NCBI GenBank assembly: GCA_934567355.1
Contig: CAKTJC010000052.1
Coordinates: forward strand, 1 to 14,601
Length of the DNA: 14,601 bases
Reading direction: 5' to 3'
Origin: an uncultured Oscillospiraceae bacterium
Lineage (GTDB): Bacteria > Bacillota > Clostridia > Oscillospirales > Oscillospiraceae
Numbering within the stretch: position 1 is the first letter of the stretch; every line of letters begins with the position of its first letter. Positions 7,028 to 13,731 of the stretch are shown piece after piece. Both the position numbers and the translations under genes were made by a program. The notes below the pieces were generated by a model. That model saw nothing but the letters and a program-made list of their open reading frames with translations. It was not told the DNA's origin and made no database searches.

Positions 7028-7861
7028 TTAAAATCCCTCCTCAATATCCTTCATGGCCTGTGCATACTGTTCGTCGTTTGGGGCCATACCGTGCCACTGG
7101 ACCACGTTCTCCATGAAGGAGACGCCCTTACCCTTGACAGTGTGAGCTACGATGCACTTGGGCTTGCCGGACTGGTCAGCCCGAACAGCCTCCAGGGCGT
7201 CGAGGATCTCATTCATATTGTGACCGTCAATTTCCCAGGTCTGGCAACCGAAGGCGGTGAACTTGGCCACCAGGTCGCCGTTTGGCATGACCTCGGCGCA
7301 GGTGCCGTCGTTCTGCAGACGGTTGCGGTCCAGGAAGATAACCAAATTATCCAGATCGTACTTGGCGGCGGTCTCCACGGCCTCCCAGATCTGGCCCTCG
7401 TCGCTCTCGCCGTCGCCCACCATGCTGAATACACGGTAGTTCTTTCCGTCCCGCTTGCCGGCCAGCGCCATACCAACCGCCACGCTCAAGCCTTGACCCA
7501 GGGAACCGGTGGAAATATCCACGCCGGGGCAGCGCTTCATGTCAGGGTGGCCCTGGAGAATGGACCCCTCCTTGCGCAGGGTGGCCAACACCTCCTTGGG
7601 GAAGTAGCCCTTCAGGGCCAGGCAAGTGTACAGCACCGGGCACACATGGCCCTTAGAAAGGACGAAGCGGTCACGGTCCTCCCACTTGGGGTTCTGGGGG
7701 TCGATGTTCAGCTCATCAAAATAGAGGGCAGTCATCATATCCGTCGCCGACAGGGAGCCGCCGGGATGGCCGGACTGAGCAGCGTGAATCATGGTCAGAA
7801 TTTCTTTGCGTACTTCCTTGGCCTGGGCCTCCAGGCGAAGGACTGTCTCCTGATCTGCCAT
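7028..7861 (-). CDS. Transketolase, N-terminal (thiamine diphosphate-binding) subunit
   Basis: This 277-residue protein is the pyrophosphate-binding half of a split transketolase. Visible motifs are SGHPGGSLS (30-38), SKGH (69-72), GSLGQGLSVAVG (119-130) and the thiamine-binding GDGE...N block (GDGESDEGQIWEA at 149-161, ending at N180 in DRNRLQNDG). A good AGGAGGA lies 8 bases before the ATG at 7861, and the gene starts 13 bases after the racemase-like gene. Neither half is truncated: split transketolases of about 280 plus 310 residues are common in Firmicutes and archaea. The donor and acceptor cannot be read from the sequence. Its place between a racemase-fold enzyme and a glycerate-forming pair argues for a carboxylated substrate. 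Confidence 0.93.
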   Translation of the reverse strand: MADQETVLRLEAQAKEVRKEILTMIHAAQSGHPGGSLSATDMMTALYFDELNIDPQNPKWEDRDRFVLSKGHVCPVLYTCLALKGYFPKEVLATLRKEGSILQGHPDMKRCPGVDISTGSLGQGLSVAVGMALAGKRDGKNYRVFSMVGDGESDEGQIWEAVETAAKYDLDNLVIFLDRNRLQNDGTCAEVMPNGDLVAKFTAFGCQTWEIDGHNMNEILDALEAVRADQSGKPKCIVAHTVKGKGVSFMENVVQWHGMAPNDEQYAQAMKDIEEGF

Positions 7862-7874
7862 TTGTGATTCCTCC

Positions 7875-8540
7875 TCACTTGCAGTTCATCAGTTCCTTAA
7901 TCTTATCAAAGCCGGATGCGCCAATTTTGAACAGGGGCACATCCACAGGCTCATGCTTGAGCAGGCTCATGGAAATCTGAGCAAAGGCAATGCAGTCCAC
8001 TTCCTTGGACAGCTTATACAAGGCCTCGCACACCATCTCGTCGTGCTTATCCCGGTCACCGGCGCACAGCACATCGAAGGCGCCGTCCACTACCACGGGA
8101 ACAATCTCAATCTCCTTGCCCATCTCGGCAGCCTTCTCCTCAATTTCCCAGGAGATAGCGCCGGGGCTGGTGGGAATGGTACCCATGACACCAATGCGCT
8201 TGCCGCTCTTGGCGGCCATCTCGGCCACAGGTTCCTCAATGTTGATCATGGGAATGTTCAGCAGAGGACGGATCATCTTGGTGGCGTGGTTTACCGAGGT
8301 GCAGGTACAGATCACGCCGTCCGCGCCGGAGGCCTCGGCGGCCTTGGCGTAGTTGAGCATCCGGGAGGCAATGGTGGGAGTCATGCCGTTATATTTTCGG
8401 GTATCCACCAGCAGGCTGTCGTCCATGATGTTGTACACTTCAATGTCAGGGTTAGCCTCTGCAAAAGGCTTGCCGAAGGGATTGAAGATGATATCCATGA
8501 AATTGTTGACGGTATTAATGGTGTAAAGAAGCTTACCCAT
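7875..8540 (-). CDS. Asp/Glu racemase superfamily enzyme lacking the usual second cysteine
   Basis: The 221-residue protein fits the aspartate/glutamate racemase fold: a repeated alpha/beta architecture with ADGVICTCTSVNHA (73-86) at the first active-site position, where C78 or C80 could act as the catalytic cysteine. The second site, usually a GC-type cysteine near residue 185, reads CIAFAQISMSLL (183-194), with alanine and glutamine where the cysteine is expected; C183 is displaced by a few residues. Members of this superfamily include amino acid and hydantoin racemases, maleate isomerases and arylmalonate decarboxylases, and one-cysteine forms are not necessarily racemases. The gene begins 3 bases after tctA, and its GAGGAGGA ribosome site is formed by the last glutamate codons of tctA. 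Likely role: an isomerase or decarboxylase acting early on the imported acid (inference). Confidence 0.75.
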   Translation of the reverse strand: MGKLLYTINTVNNFMDIIFNPFGKPFAEANPDIEVYNIMDDSLLVDTRKYNGMTPTIASRMLNYAKAAEASGADGVICTCTSVNHATKMIRPLLNIPMINIEEPVAEMAAKSGKRIGVMGTIPTSPGAISWEIEEKAAEMGKEIEIVPVVVDGAFDVLCAGDRDKHDEMVCEALYKLSKEVDCIAFAQISMSLLKHEPVDVPLFKIGASGFDKIKELMNCK

Positions 8541-8543
8541 ATT

Positions 8544-10082
8544 TTATTCCTCCTCGTTGGAAGCGGCGGCCACAGGCTCAGCAGTATCCTGGGCAGCAGG
8601 CTTTTTCTTAACGATCATGCGCACAATAACCAATACGATAATGGCCAGGAACAGCAGGGAAATGGGACGGGTCACGAAGATGGACAGGCTGCCGTCGCTT
8701 ACCACCAGGGCGCGGCGGAAGTTTTCGTCGATCATATTGCCCAGGATGATACCCAGCACGATGGGGGCGGGAGAGTATTTCATCTTGTCCAGAATGTAAC
8801 CCAGAACGCCGAATACCAGGCAGACCACAATGTCAAAGGCCCGGTTGTTAATGGCGTAGGCACCTACGATGGACAAGGCGGCTACGATGGGCATGAGGTA
8901 GATCTTGGGGACCTTCAGGATCTTGGTCATAGGCTTGGCCAGGATCATACCGGCAATCCACAGAGCCACCACGCCAAGGAACAGCAGAGCTGCGACGTAG
9001 TAGATAAAGGTAGGATTGTCCCTCATAATCATGGGGCCGGGACGAATGTTGTGGATCATAAGGGCGCCCAGCAGCACGGCGGCCGGCGGAGATCCGGGGA
9101 CGGCCAGGGTCAGCATGGGGATCATAGCGCCGCCGATGGCCGCGTTGTTGCCTACCTCGGGAGCAATGGCGCCCTCGTAGGAGCCGGTGCCAAACTTTTC
9201 AGGCTCCTTACTGGTCTTTTTGGCGGCACCGTAGGCCACCCAGGCAGCTACATCCTCGCCTACGCCAGGCAGAGCGCCGATGCCAAGGCCGATGAGAGCG
9301 GACTGGATAACCAGGCGGAGCCTGCTGTAGACCAGGCGCATGACGGAGATCTTTTCCTTGTTCTGATCCTTCAGCTCGGTGACCGTCATATCTTCGTCGT
9401 CATGCTTGGCAAAGGCCTTGATGACCTCGGGGATGGCATAGAAGCCGATCATGGCGGGCACCATCTCGATACCGCCCATAAGGGCATTGTTGCCAAAGTC
9501 AAACCGGGAGGCACCCTGGAGGGTATCCATACCGATCTGAGCAATCAGCAGGCCGATCAGGCCGCCGATCCAGCCCTTCAGGGGGATGTCGCTGGTGACG
9601 ATGGAACCGCAGATCAGCACGCCGAACAGGGCAAGCATAAAGTACTCGGGGCTGGTAAACTTCAGGGCGATGCTGGTCAAAGGGGGCGCGATGAGGGCCA
9701 GGGCCAAAATGCCGATGAAGGTACCAATGATAGAGGCCAGGCGGGTCACCTTAATTGCAGTCTCTGCCTTGCCTTGCAGGGCCAGGGGGTGGCCTTCCAG
9801 GGCGGTAGCCGCGGCGGAAGCAGTGCCGGGGATGTTCAGCAGGATGGCCGACATGGAACCGCCGTAGATGGCGCCCACATACACGCCCAACAGAATAGCA
9901 AAGGTGTAATCCAGGGGGAACTTATAGGTCAAGCCGGTAAGCAGGGCAATGCCCATGGTGGCCGACAGACCAGGCAAAGCGCCGATAATAACGCCCAAAA
10001 GGGTGGACATCAGCAGGATGAGGAGCACCATGGGGTCCATCAGCTCCACAAACTGCTGTGCCAGCATAACTAAACCGTTCAT
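8544..10082 (-). CDS. tctA: Tripartite tricarboxylate transporter, large membrane subunit TctA
   Basis: This 512-residue multi-pass inner membrane protein is the transport channel of a TTT system, which uses an ion gradient and an extracytoplasmic binding protein to take up carboxylates. The N-terminal third has the family signature GALPGLSATMGIALLTGLTY (33-52) followed by GAIYGGSMSAILLNIPGTAS (71-90). A second GIGALPGVGEDVAAWVAYG repeat lies in the middle (about 286-304), as expected for the duplicated TctA fold. The C-terminus ends in a charged tail (KKKPAAQ... EEE). The ATG at 10082 follows GGAGGAG closely. It lies 15 bases after tctB. Length and features are those of a complete, functional subunit. 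The substrate is unknown. Confidence 0.94.
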   Translation of the reverse strand: MNGLVMLAQQFVELMDPMVLLILLMSTLLGVIIGALPGLSATMGIALLTGLTYKFPLDYTFAILLGVYVGAIYGGSMSAILLNIPGTASAAATALEGHPLALQGKAETAIKVTRLASIIGTFIGILALALIAPPLTSIALKFTSPEYFMLALFGVLICGSIVTSDIPLKGWIGGLIGLLIAQIGMDTLQGASRFDFGNNALMGGIEMVPAMIGFYAIPEVIKAFAKHDDEDMTVTELKDQNKEKISVMRLVYSRLRLVIQSALIGLGIGALPGVGEDVAAWVAYGAAKKTSKEPEKFGTGSYEGAIAPEVGNNAAIGGAMIPMLTLAVPGSPPAAVLLGALMIHNIRPGPMIMRDNPTFIYYVAALLFLGVVALWIAGMILAKPMTKILKVPKIYLMPIVAALSIVGAYAINNRAFDIVVCLVFGVLGYILDKMKYSPAPIVLGIILGNMIDENFRRALVVSDGSLSIFVTRPISLLFLAIIVLVIVRMIVKKKPAAQDTAEPVAAASNEEE

Positions 10083-10097
10083 CTGTCTCCTCCTTTC

Positions 10098-10673
10098 TTA
10101 GGGCAGAGGAATCAGGGCCAGCATACCGAAGCCATAAGCAATGGCACTGGCAGCCAGAGCGGATGCCACAAAATACTTGACGATGGGAACCAGCTTTTTC
10201 TCACCAAACACCACCATCATGCAAAACAGCATGAGGAATGTGGCGATCATAAAGGGAAATGCCTGGAAGCGGGGGAAGATGTCCAGGTACTCCCGGCACA
10301 AAGGCATAAAGGCAAAGATGTATGCAGACAGGATGACCGTCACGATCACGGCAACCCGAAATTCTTCGTTTTTTAACAGTGCGCGGACATTATCCAGTTT
10401 GATAAAATCAAACCGGGCGCCCTCTCTCCGGGCGAAGTGGAACAGGCACAAGGCACAAATAAAAACAAATGTAGCAATGATAAAGGGCACCAGGCCAACA
10501 GACTGATACCAGGTTTCAAGACTTGCTTTGATGTCATCGCCTCGTATATCCTCGAAGTCACGTCCGAAGGGGTTAAACAGCAGCTTAACACTTTCGATCA
10601 TGGCTGCAATGGAGATGACCATCAGGAAGACGCTGAATACCAAATCTGCCCGCCGTAAGGTTGATTTTTTCAT
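10098..10673 (-). CDS. tctB: Tripartite tricarboxylate transporter, small membrane subunit TctB
   Basis: The 191-residue protein is the small membrane subunit that partners TctA. It has about five hydrophobic helices, at roughly 9-30, 58-80, 106-125, 138-155 and 166-188, and a polar, charged stretch (36-55 and 82-100) between them. AAGGAGAT lies 5 bases before the ATG. TctB proteins are poorly conserved, so the call rests mainly on size, topology and position between tctC and tctA. Confidence 0.85.
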   Translation of the reverse strand: MKKSTLRRADLVFSVFLMVISIAAMIESVKLLFNPFGRDFEDIRGDDIKASLETWYQSVGLVPFIIATFVFICALCLFHFARREGARFDFIKLDNVRALLKNEEFRVAVIVTVILSAYIFAFMPLCREYLDIFPRFQAFPFMIATFLMLFCMMVVFGEKKLVPIVKYFVASALAASAIAYGFGMLALIPLP

Positions 10674-10693
10674 TTCAAATCTCCTTTACTGGT

Positions 10694-10721
10694 GGGAAGC
10701 GCCCCAACTGGAGCGCTTCCC
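10694..10721 (-). repeat. Intercistronic hairpin between tctC and tctB
   Basis: GGGAAGCGC (10694-10702) and GCGCTTCCC (10713-10721) form a perfect 9-bp stem, extended by two more pairs after one mismatch. It occupies the middle of the 64-base gap after the binding-protein gene. No T-run follows on the minus strand. Such stems commonly protect the 3' end of a binding-protein transcript, so TctC can be made in excess over the membrane subunits. Confidence 0.55.
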
Positions 10722-10737
10722 GTCGGCTGATCAATCG

Positions 10738-11802
10738 TTACACACCGGGCTGGGGAATGCCAAAGTCCTCGGGGCTGTAAGTGGTCTGACCCATGTCGTA
10801 CAGAACCCAGCACAGCTTGCTCTCCATCTGCGCGGCAAATTCAGAGGCCTCATCGCCGGTCAGGTCGTAGATCTCACAAACCTGCTCCTCAGCAAACTGC
10901 TGGATTTTGTCGCTCTTCATAGCCTCGTGGAACACGCCTTCCAGATACTCCACCACAGCAGCGTCGGTGTCGGCAGGTACCATGAAGCCCAGGAACTGGC
11001 TCAGGGGCAGATAGGCCTCCAGCTCGGGCACCACGGAAGTCACAGCAGGAATGCTGCCGTAATCGGGGAACTCCCATTCCTCAGTATTCATAACGCACAG
11101 GGGAATCAGATCGCCGGAGCGGACATACTCCACGACCTCGCCGGCAGAAGCCACGACCAAGTCAGCCTCGTTGGAGACACAGCCCTTGATAGCGGTAGCG
11201 GAACCATCATAGGCTACCCACTTGAAGGGGACGTTGCCATAGGAATCAAACAGCTTGGCCAGAGCGAACCACAGGCCGCCGGTGGTACCGGCAATGGAGA
11301 CACCCTCGTCGCCCTGAGCGGCAGCAACCACTTCTTCCAGGGTGCTCATGCCAGCGTTCTTGTTGATGCACAGCACGCCGGGAGAACCGGCGGCAATGAA
11401 GAACTTCCAGTCCTTGCTGGTCAGCTCGGAGTTGGTCATAACAGGGATGGTGAGAGGGGTCTCAGAGGTGCCGCACAGGGTGTAGCCATCGTGGGCGGCA
11501 TCCCACACGTACTGTACACCGATGGAACCGGCAGAACCGCCGGTCATGTTAGAAGAGACCACGGTCTGGCCCATGATGGAGCCCATGGAGTCCATTAGAG
11601 CACGGTTCCACACATCCGTGCCGCCGCCAGCACCGAAGGGGATAATGTTGTTGATAGAACGCACAGGGTACTCCAGCTCACTTCCGCTGCCGGCTTCAGC
11701 GCCGGCAGGACCGGCGGGACTGCCGCCATTTCCTCCGCAGGCAACCAGAGACAGCGCCATGGCTGTGGCAAGCGCCAAGGATAACAACTTCTTCATTTTC
11801 AT
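10738..11802 (-). CDS. tctC: Tripartite tricarboxylate transporter substrate-binding lipoprotein TctC
   Basis: The ATG at 11802 (MKMKKLLSLALATAMALSLV) has AGGAGG 7 bases upstream; a TTG 8 codons earlier does not. The signal peptide ends in a lipobox LVAC with the lipidated C22, so in a Gram-positive cell the protein is anchored outside the membrane. The mature part is a Bug/TctC-type binding protein: the IIPFGAGGGTDVWNRALMD strand-loop (56-74) and the GGSAGSIGVQYVWDAAHDGYT region (about 92-112) are typical ligand-loop positions that contact a carboxylate. Length (354 residues) is normal. It is the first gene of the transport operon and the one likely to be made in largest amount. The ligand is unknown, though an anionic organic acid is expected for the family. 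Confidence 0.93.
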   Translation of the reverse strand: MKMKKLLSLALATAMALSLVACGGNGGSPAGPAGAEAGSGSELEYPVRSINNIIPFGAGGGTDVWNRALMDSMGSIMGQTVVSSNMTGGSAGSIGVQYVWDAAHDGYTLCGTSETPLTIPVMTNSELTSKDWKFFIAAGSPGVLCINKNAGMSTLEEVVAAAQGDEGVSIAGTTGGLWFALAKLFDSYGNVPFKWVAYDGSATAIKGCVSNEADLVVASAGEVVEYVRSGDLIPLCVMNTEEWEFPDYGSIPAVTSVVPELEAYLPLSQFLGFMVPADTDAAVVEYLEGVFHEAMKSDKIQQFAEEQVCEIYDLTGDEASEFAAQMESKLCWVLYDMGQTTYSPEDFGIPQPGV

Positions 11803-11867
11803 CTTTTTTCCTCCTAAACCGTTCAATTTTATATCTCAATGCTCTTTGCACTGAAATTCAAAATTTA

Positions 11868-11880
11868 TAGGACATCCTAC
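11868..11880. promoter_or_regulatory. Candidate operator upstream of tctC
   Basis: TAGGA (11868-11872) and TCCTA (11875-11879) form an inverted repeat with a 2-base centre. The segment includes ACATCCTAC (11872-11880), which recurs upstream of the regulator gene at 12690-12698. It lies about 70 bases before the tctC ATG, in the region where a promoter must be. A TATAAA-like -10 (complement of 11828-11833) is possible but its -35 is poor. Assigning the site to the FadR-type regulator is inference. Confidence 0.4.
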
Positions 11881-11894
11881 TTCTTTGATTTTTA

Positions 11895-11936
11895 AAATAA
11901 GCTCCTTACATTCCTTTACTACTAAGGAGCTTATTT
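11895..11936 (-). terminator. Terminator between the regulator gene and tctC
   Basis: AAATAAGCTCCTTA (11895-11908) and TAAGGAGCTTATTT (11923-11936) are perfectly complementary over 14 bp with a 14-base loop. On the minus strand the stem ends TTATTTT, so a rho-independent stop just after the regulator's TAA is plausible. This would let the transporter operon be transcribed mainly from its own promoter. Confidence 0.7.
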
Positions 11937-11938
11937 CT

Positions 11939-12667
11939 TTAGTCACTGATTTTGGACTTGATGTCCTTTCTCCAAGAGGACAAGCTGCGTGCGATGACTT
12001 CCTCTACCTTGCTTTCATCTCTTTGTACAATACAGTCCACCATCTCCTGGTGGTGCAAATCAGCCAGAGCAAACAGCTCTTCCGTCCGGATGTTCTTCTC
12101 GATGGATCGTTCAAACAAATCGTATACGCCCAGAACCATCCGCTCCAAAAAGCGGTTACGGGTACACTGGGCCAGATATTGGTGGAACTCATAGTCCAGC
12201 CTGGCCGCAGCACCAATCTCACCGTTGGTAAACTTCGCTCGCATCTGGTTAATGAACTCCTGAAGGCGGTGAACGTCTTCCTGGCTGGCTTTTTTAACCG
12301 CCAGGTGCAACACATCTTCATCCAGCGTCTGACGAAACTCAATAAGTTCTTCCGCGCTGCTACTCTCCAGCAGTACGCTGTACGCCACACTGTCAATAAA
12401 ACTTGGCTTTACCTCATTGCAGATATAGGTACCGTCGCCCCGGCGAATCTCCACAATTCCAATGGCCGAGAGAATCTTCATGGCCTCACGCAGAGAATTG
12501 CGGCTGACATTCAGTTCCTCCATCAGCTCAAATTCGCTGGGCAAGCGGTCACCGCTGCGAAAACGCCCAGAGGAAATCGCGTTTCGAATCTGATGGAGTA
12601 CGTTGTCTACTACTGTACCGTTATTGGCCGGCTGCATCCGCTGCACCGTGGCTACTGTTGAACTCAA
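11939..12667 (-). CDS. FadR-subfamily GntR-type transcriptional regulator
   Basis: The 242-residue protein has a GntR winged helix-turn-helix at about 20-82 (LPSEFELMEELNVSRNSLRE at 42-61, then the wing ending GDGTYIC at 77-83) and a C-terminal FCD ligand-binding domain. In the FCD domain D158, H162 (LDYEFHQYLA) and H205/H206 (DLHHQEMVDCI) occupy metal/ligand positions. These regulators bind carboxylated metabolites and usually repress a neighbouring catabolic operon. The start is best taken as TTG at 12667, because GGAGGGAG precedes it by a few bases; the next ATG, at codon 11, has no such site. It sits between the minus-strand transporter/enzyme operon and the divergent plus-strand operon and probably controls both (inference). 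Confidence 0.9.
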   Translation of the reverse strand: MSSTVATVQRMQPANNGTVVDNVLHQIRNAISSGRFRSGDRLPSEFELMEELNVSRNSLREAMKILSAIGIVEIRRGDGTYICNEVKPSFIDSVAYSVLLESSSAEELIEFRQTLDEDVLHLAVKKASQEDVHRLQEFINQMRAKFTNGEIGAAARLDYEFHQYLAQCTRNRFLERMVLGVYDLFERSIEKNIRTEELFALADLHHQEMVDCIVQRDESKVEEVIARSLSSWRKDIKSKISD

Positions 12668-12689
12668 TCTGCTCCCTCCAAAACATCAA

Positions 12690-12698
12690 ACATCCTAC
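12690..12698. promoter_or_regulatory. Candidate operator at the regulator's own promoter
   Basis: ACATCCTAC here matches exactly the sequence at 11872-11880 upstream of tctC, and the following bases also agree in part (13 of 17 identities counting from the first A). It overlaps the expected transcription start of the regulator gene, just downstream of its -10 box, a position suited to autorepression. Confidence 0.4.
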
Positions 12699-12705
12699 AT
12701 TTTGG

Positions 12706-12733
12706 AGTATAGCACTTTATTTTCTGCTGTCAA
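12706..12733 (-). promoter_or_regulatory. Sigma-70-type promoter of the regulator gene
   Basis: On the minus strand a perfect TTGACA (complement of 12728-12733) is followed after 16 bases by TATACT (complement of 12706-12711). Transcription would start near 12699, about 32 bases before the TTG start codon, and directly next to the candidate operator. Confidence 0.65.
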
Positions 12734-12832
12734 GGCGATCTGTTTAATTTTGTTAGCCTGCCTATTTTTACAGCATTAAATTTATTTAAAATCACAAAGC
12801 ATTTGTTTTTCTAGAAAAACACCCCTAAAGTG

Positions 12833-12868
12833 TTGACAAGTTTCCGAAAAAGTAGTAAGGATTATATA
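12833..12868 (+). promoter_or_regulatory. Candidate promoter of the divergent Dabb/VOC/isomerase operon
   Basis: A perfect TTGACA lies at 12833-12838. The -10 is unclear: TAAGGA has the ideal 17-base spacing, while TATATA at 12863-12868 is a better box but too distant. The inverted repeat AACAC (12818-12822) and GTGTT (12830-12834) overlaps the -35 and could bind a regulator. The long AT-rich gap 12668-12935 otherwise holds only the regulator's own promoter. Confidence 0.4.
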
Positions 12869-12935
12869 AAGCTTTGCTTTTTATTTTTTTCATTAAACAT
12901 AGGACGACCCATGCTTACATTTAGGAGGAATTGTT

Positions 12936-13250
12936 ATGATCCGTCACCTTGTATTCTTTTCCATGAAGCCCCATGCCCTGGAGCAGGATGGCCTCACCAA
13001 CGCCCATATCATGGCAGAGCATTTCCGCCGCATTAGCAAAGAGATCCCCGGCGTGCACAGCGTCGAGCTGGGTCTTAACTACAACAATGAGGCACGCTTT
13101 TATGAGATGGCCCTCAACCAGGTCTTTGAGAGCAAGCAGGCACTGGAGGATTACACCAACGATCCTCGCCACATTGCAGTGCGGGACTTTGTGCGCCAGG
13201 TCATCGACCACCGCATTGTCATTGACTATGACATGGACTGCCCCGCATAA
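12936..13250 (+). CDS. Dabb (stress-responsive alpha/beta barrel) domain protein
   Basis: This 104-residue protein is almost entirely one Dabb domain, a dimeric ferredoxin-like fold. It starts IRHLVFFSM (2-10) with the conserved H4, has the IPGVHSVELGLNY strand (37-49), and ends with the F-E-S-...-Y-...-P-R-H pattern carrying Y73 and H79 (ALEDYTNDPRHIAVRDF). TAGGAGG precedes the ATG at a suitable distance. Relatives range from uncharacterised stress proteins to olivetolic acid cyclase, and the fold resembles rhamnose mutarotase. A mutarotase-like or cyclisation role on a sugar acid is conceivable but unproven. It heads the divergent plus-strand operon and lies 12 bases before the VOC gene. 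Confidence 0.85.
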   Translation: MIRHLVFFSMKPHALEQDGLTNAHIMAEHFRRISKEIPGVHSVELGLNYNNEARFYEMALNQVFESKQALEDYTNDPRHIAVRDFVRQVIDHRIVIDYDMDCPA

Positions 13251-13262
13251 GGAGAGTAAACA

Positions 13263-13731
13263 ATGCTGGAAAATCATATTTTACCCGGCTGCGGAATTCA
13301 CCACATTGCTCTACGGGCCTCAGATTTGGAACGATCGATCCGCTTTTATACTCAAGCCCTTGGCTTTCAGGTCATTGCCCGCTGGCAGGAGGGGGCAGAA
13401 TCCATCGCTATGCTGGACACAGGAAACGGAACCATTCTTGAAATTTTTCATGGCGGTGCCCCAGGTGATCATACGTGGGATAAAACTGCAGGAGCCATGT
13501 TCCACCTGGCTTTTTCTGTATCGGATGTGGACAACGCCTTTTATCGTGCAATACAGTATGGTGCTACAAGCAAAATTCCCCCCTCAGGATGTGGATCTCC
13601 CGGCCCTGCCCCAGGAACTGAAGGTCCACAACGCCTTTGTTTACGGCCCGGATGGTGAGGTGCTGGAGTTTTTCCGACTGCGTAACAACGCTTCAGCTTC
13701 TGACAGAATAACGGAGGAGATGAATTCATGA
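13263..13731 (+). pseudogene. VOC/glyoxalase-superfamily protein, frameshifted at a run of six C
   Basis: The gene reads as a VOC protein in one frame up to about 13583 and continues in the next frame to a TGA at 13729-13731. Removing one C from the run at 13578-13583 joins the parts into a 155-residue protein. It then has all four metal-binding positions of the fold: H14 (IHHIALRASD), E60 (TILEIFHGG), H81 (FHLAFSVSDVD) and E135 (DGEVLEFFRL). As written, translation ends early at 13658 with a nonsense tail of about 25 residues, losing the last strand and ligand. The true end overlaps the isomerase ATG by 4 bases (ATGA), which supports the restored frame. Function by fold: an epimerase, lyase or isomerase acting on a small metabolite. 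The shift may be a sequencing error, a recent mutation or a slippage switch. Confidence 0.75.

Noticed and set aside
6017..7867. 616-codon plus-strand open frame
   Set aside because: It runs antisense across both transketolase genes, whose motifs and ribosome sites are unmistakable. Its product is a low-complexity mix rich in H, G, L and V without domains, a by-product of GC-rich codons on the other strand.
7953..10073. 706-codon plus-strand open frame
   Set aside because: It is antisense to the racemase-like gene and tctA, is rich in G, H, Q and D, and has no recognisable motif or ribosome binding site.
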